DNA from: JACVRX01 sp046726315
Lineage (GTDB): Bacteria; Actinomycetota; Actinomycetes; Jiangellales; Jiangellaceae
Direction: 5' to 3'
Length of the DNA stretch: 64,000 nt
NCBI GenBank assembly: GCA_046726315.1
Contig: JBKPAG010000004.1
Coordinates: 1 to 64,000 of the forward strand
Shown here: piece after piece, positions 63,207-64,000 of the stretch
Layout of the letters: each line of letters starts with the position of its first letter
How positions within the stretch are numbered: position 1 is the first letter of the stretch
Notes under the pieces: model-generated
Told to the model about the DNA's origin: nothing
Seen by the model: the letters and a program-made list of their open reading frames with translations, nothing else
Database searches by the model: none
Program-made: the position numbers and the translations under genes

Positions 63207-64000
63207 CAGCCGCCCACCTGCATCAGCTCGACGAAGCGGTCGAACAGGTAGCCGGCGTCGTGCGGGCCGGCCGCCGCTTCCGGGTGGTACTGGACCGAAA
63301 ACGCTCTCGGCATTCCATTCTCGTCATGCAGCCGTAGCCCTTCCACGACGTCGTCGTTGAGGCAGACATGGCTGACCTCGACGGCTCCGTACGGTGTCGA
63401 GGTCGGCCGACCCAGTGGTGCGTCGACGGCGAAGCCGTGGTTGTGAGCAGTCACCTCGACCTTGCCCGTCGCCAGGTCCTGCACCGGCTGGTTGATTCCG
63501 TGGTGGCCATAGCGCAACTTGTAGGTGCCGAAGCCGAGTGCACGACCAAGAATCTGGTTGCCGAAGCAGATGCCGAAAACGGGCCGCCGCCGGCGCAACG
63601 CGTCCTCGACGACATTTACCGCATGATCCGCGGTCGCCGGGTCGCCCGGCCCGTTCGAGAGGAACAGCCCGTCCGGCTCGAGGGCGTCGATGTCGGCGAT
63701 CGTCGACATCGCGGGCAAGACGTGGGTTTCAATCCCTCTGTCCGCCATCAGCCGCGGAGTCATCGCTTTGATCCCGAGATCCACAGCCGCGACCGTGTAG
63801 CGCCGCTCGCCGATGGCCGGCACGATGTACGGCTGCGGTGTGCTGACGTCGCCGCTGAGATCGCTGCCCGCCATCGCAGGCACCGCGAGAACGCGCTCCC
63901 GCAACGCCTCGACCGACGGTTCCACGGTGGAGATCCCCACCCGCATGGCGCCGCGCTCGCGCAAGTGCCGGGTCAACGCCCGGGTGTCGATCCCGCTGAT
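63206..64000 (-). CDS. carA: Carbamoyl phosphate synthase small chain, partial
   Basis: Glutaminase subunit feeding ammonia to CarB; the N-terminal part lies beyond the window's right edge. Visible part: end of the N-terminal domain (RHLRERGAMRVGISTVEP), then the amidotransferase domain with YTVAAVDLGIKAMTPRLMAD, nucleophile Cys in PVFGICFGNQILGRALGFG, YGHHGINQPVQD and the catalytic His-x-Glu in VQYHPEAAAGPHDAGYLF. Stop overlaps the carB start by one base. First visible gene of the leftward pyrimidine series. Confidence 0.96.

Overview
This 64 kb window is high-GC DNA with actinobacterial coding style (GTG starts, ATGA/GTGA overlaps between genes). Several genes mark it as Actinomycetota: mihF (actinobacterial integration host factor) next to gmk and rpoZ, a PriA without a recognisable Walker A motif, a Ku end-joining protein with a Lys/Ala-rich tail, a 13E12-type (DUF222) HNH gene, DUF3099, DUF5703 and DUF6328 genes, an F420-type LLM oxidoreductase and BioYMN. 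The genus cannot be fixed from the sequence alone.

Layout. 0-6 kb: uppP and an LLM oxidoreductase, an aldo/keto reductase, a small DUF5703 gene, a DUF559-like relic, and an M20 peptidase with a class-I-amidotransferase-like hydrolase. 6-10 kb: an anti-sigma-like membrane protein translationally coupled to a frameshifted ECF sigma gene, then an OmpR/HisKA two-component pair. 10-13.6 kb: malQ overlapping an unknown membrane-anchored protein. 13.8-15.5 kb: a 13E12/HNH gene with a LexA-like box just before its start. 15.5-25.5 kb: an accessory stretch full of decay. It holds a VOC/AHSA1/DHFR series with frameshifts and deletions, a palindromic LexA-like box before an 83-codon gene, a DinG-terminase chimera, an S9 peptidase relic, two integrase relics, a terminase broken by frameshifts and an IS110-family relic, and two copies of a tRNA-Leu 3' end, one of them in an intact tRNA-Leu(GAG).

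25.6-50.5 kb is a conserved chromosomal backbone: DUF6328, Nudix-NYN, Ku, TrmH, TauE/SafE, SPFH-NfeD, ABC ATPase, serB, sixA, fabG-fabI, dodecin, DUF3099, moaA, SURF1, GH15, Sir2, SDR, ABC exporter, HTH, ABC-F, zinc peptidase, endonuclease-V-like and the biotin transporter bioYMN. 50.5-64 kb is a large leftward block: an antiporter, then carA-carB-pyrD-pyrF (pyrimidine synthesis) leading into mihF-gmk-rpoZ-coaBC-metK-priA. This links UMP synthesis, GMP phosphorylation, the RNA polymerase omega subunit, CoA and SAM synthesis and replication restart in one co-directional series with overlapping or near-overlapping junctions.

The housekeeping genes are open throughout, with one likely exception: an ABC-F gene shifted in a homopolymer near its 3' end. 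Most broken frames lie at 16-25 kb, which fits true decay of acquired DNA better than general sequencing error. No CRISPR array, rRNA operon or complete mobile element was seen. The most interesting signals are the two LexA-like boxes, the stacked tRNA-Leu integration scar, the gmk gene with no ATG/GTG/TTG start before its P-loop, and the dispersed or tandem short repeats.
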